64,000 nt of DNA from Hyphomicrobium denitrificans 1NES1 (GTDB taxonomy: Bacteria; Pseudomonadota; Alphaproteobacteria; Rhizobiales; Hyphomicrobiaceae): contig NC_021172.1 of NCBI RefSeq assembly GCF_000230975.2, positions 682,001 to 746,000 on the forward strand, read 5' to 3'. Below, piece by piece: positions 63,457-64,000 of the stretch. Position 1 is the first letter of the stretch. Every line of letters begins with the position of its first letter. The position numbers and the translations under genes are program-made. A model generated the notes under the pieces. It was not told the DNA's origin, ran no database searches, and was given only the letters and a program-made list of their open reading frames with translations.

Positions 63457-64000
63457 CTACTCCGCTGGGTTTTGTGATGCCGCGCGTCCCTGCAATTTCT
63501 TTGTCCTTGTTTCGGGGGCAATGGGCTCGCTGCCCTCGATGTGGCCACCAAAGCCGAAGCGCATCGCCGAAAGGATCTTTTCCCCGAAGGTATGATCCTG
63601 CCGCGACCGGAAGCGGGCATAAAGCGCCGTCGAGAGCACCTCTGCCGGGACCGCTTCCTCAATCGCGGCCTCTACGGTCCATCGGCCCTCGCCGGAATCC
63701 TGGACGAAGCCGGAGAAATTCTGCAGCTGCGCGTCCTTCGCTAACGCCGCGGCGCTGAGATCGAGCAGCCAGGATGATATGACGCTGCCGCGCCGCCAGA
63801 CCTCCGCGATGTCCGGCATGTTGAGAACGAAGCGCTCATCGTCGGGTAGGTCCTTCGAGTCCTTGTTGTGCAGAATGTCGAAGCCCTCGGCGTAGGCTTG
63901 CATCAATCCGTACTCGATGCCGTTGTGCACCATCTTGACGAAGTGTCCAGCTCCAGATGGACCCGCATGAATATAGCCACGCTCCGCACGCGGATCTCCT
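63457..64000 (-). CDS. gnd: 6-phosphogluconate dehydrogenase (decarboxylating), 5' end beyond window
   Basis: The C-terminal about 180 residues are present, reading in from the edge with [20 protein letters not shown] then [19 protein letters not shown], the substrate-binding block of 6PGDH with its catalytic Lys. The following helical part ([19 protein letters not shown]) and short end suggest the smaller YqeC/GndA-like form common in bacteria. The gene is cut at the window edge. It leads the operon seen here and makes ribulose 5-phosphate and NAD(P)H. Confidence 0.95.
   Translation of the reverse strand, partial: GDPRAERGYIHAGPSGAGHFVKMVHNGIEYGLMQAYAEGFDILHNKDSKDLPDDERFVLNMPDIAEVWRRGSVISSWLLDLSAAALAKDAQLQNFSGFVQDSGEGRWTVEAAIEEAVPAEVLSTALYARFRSRQDHTFGEKILSAMRFGFGGHIEGSEPIAPETRTKKLQGRAASQNPAE

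Overview
The window looks like chromosomal DNA of a facultatively methylotrophic alphaproteobacterium, most likely Hyphomicrobiales and perhaps near Beijerinckiaceae or Methylobacteriaceae. This placement is inferred from gene content: a XoxF-type lanthanide methanol dehydrogenase with quinoprotein-relay accessory genes, an LpxQ-like outer-membrane protein, the DmeRF metal-efflux pair and a Hint-domain secreted protein. I saw no rRNA, tRNA or CRISPR array.

Layout. 0-4 kb: an APH/ATP-binding fusion protein and ilvD. 4-9.7 kb: SoxYZ-like carrier, quinoprotein-relay metallohydrolase, TetR regulator with a clear operator, a small cytochrome c, an LpxQ-like barrel and a CBS protein behind a possible FNR/FixK box. 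9.7-20 kb: cytoplasmic chemoreceptor, hexameric tyrosine-coordinated haem protein, dinB, a LysR/GST divergon, a pyridoxamine-oxidase-like protein, a GGDEF-EAL protein and a MocR regulator. 20-22 kb: xoxF with its own terminator. 22-28.5 kb: a metal-resistance block (remnants of a LuxR gene and a CDF transporter, Cys-rich secreted protein, FixH-like protein, CusB/CusA-like efflux). 28.7-32 kb: a GT2 glycosyltransferase coupled to a GtrA-containing membrane protein. 32-44 kb: TonB siderophore receptor, Hint protein, cytochrome c', epimerase, cupin/MocR pair, dmeRF with a 9-bp palindromic operator, a universal stress protein, crcB under a fluoride riboswitch, and an MFS transporter.

45-59 kb is a mixed region of working genes and decayed fragments. 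Working genes include an OprC-like copper receptor with a DUF2946 protein, a patatin/membrane-protein pair and a P-type ATPase. Between them lie pieces of a filamentous-haemagglutinin-type polymorphic toxin (two 125-bp copies in opposite orientation, one beside an internal inversion), an IS3 transposase fragment, and parts of SRAP, universal stress, cytochrome b561, LysR and DUF6508 genes.

59.2-64 kb (minus strand) is a compact oxidative pentose-phosphate operon: gnd (cut by the window edge), zwf, a HAD phosphatase, a remnant of rpe, pgl and polyphosphate glucokinase. Stop/start overlaps of 4 nt link zwf to the HAD gene and pgl to ppgK. Together the operon would phosphorylate glucose with polyphosphate and run it to ribulose 5-phosphate with NADPH production.
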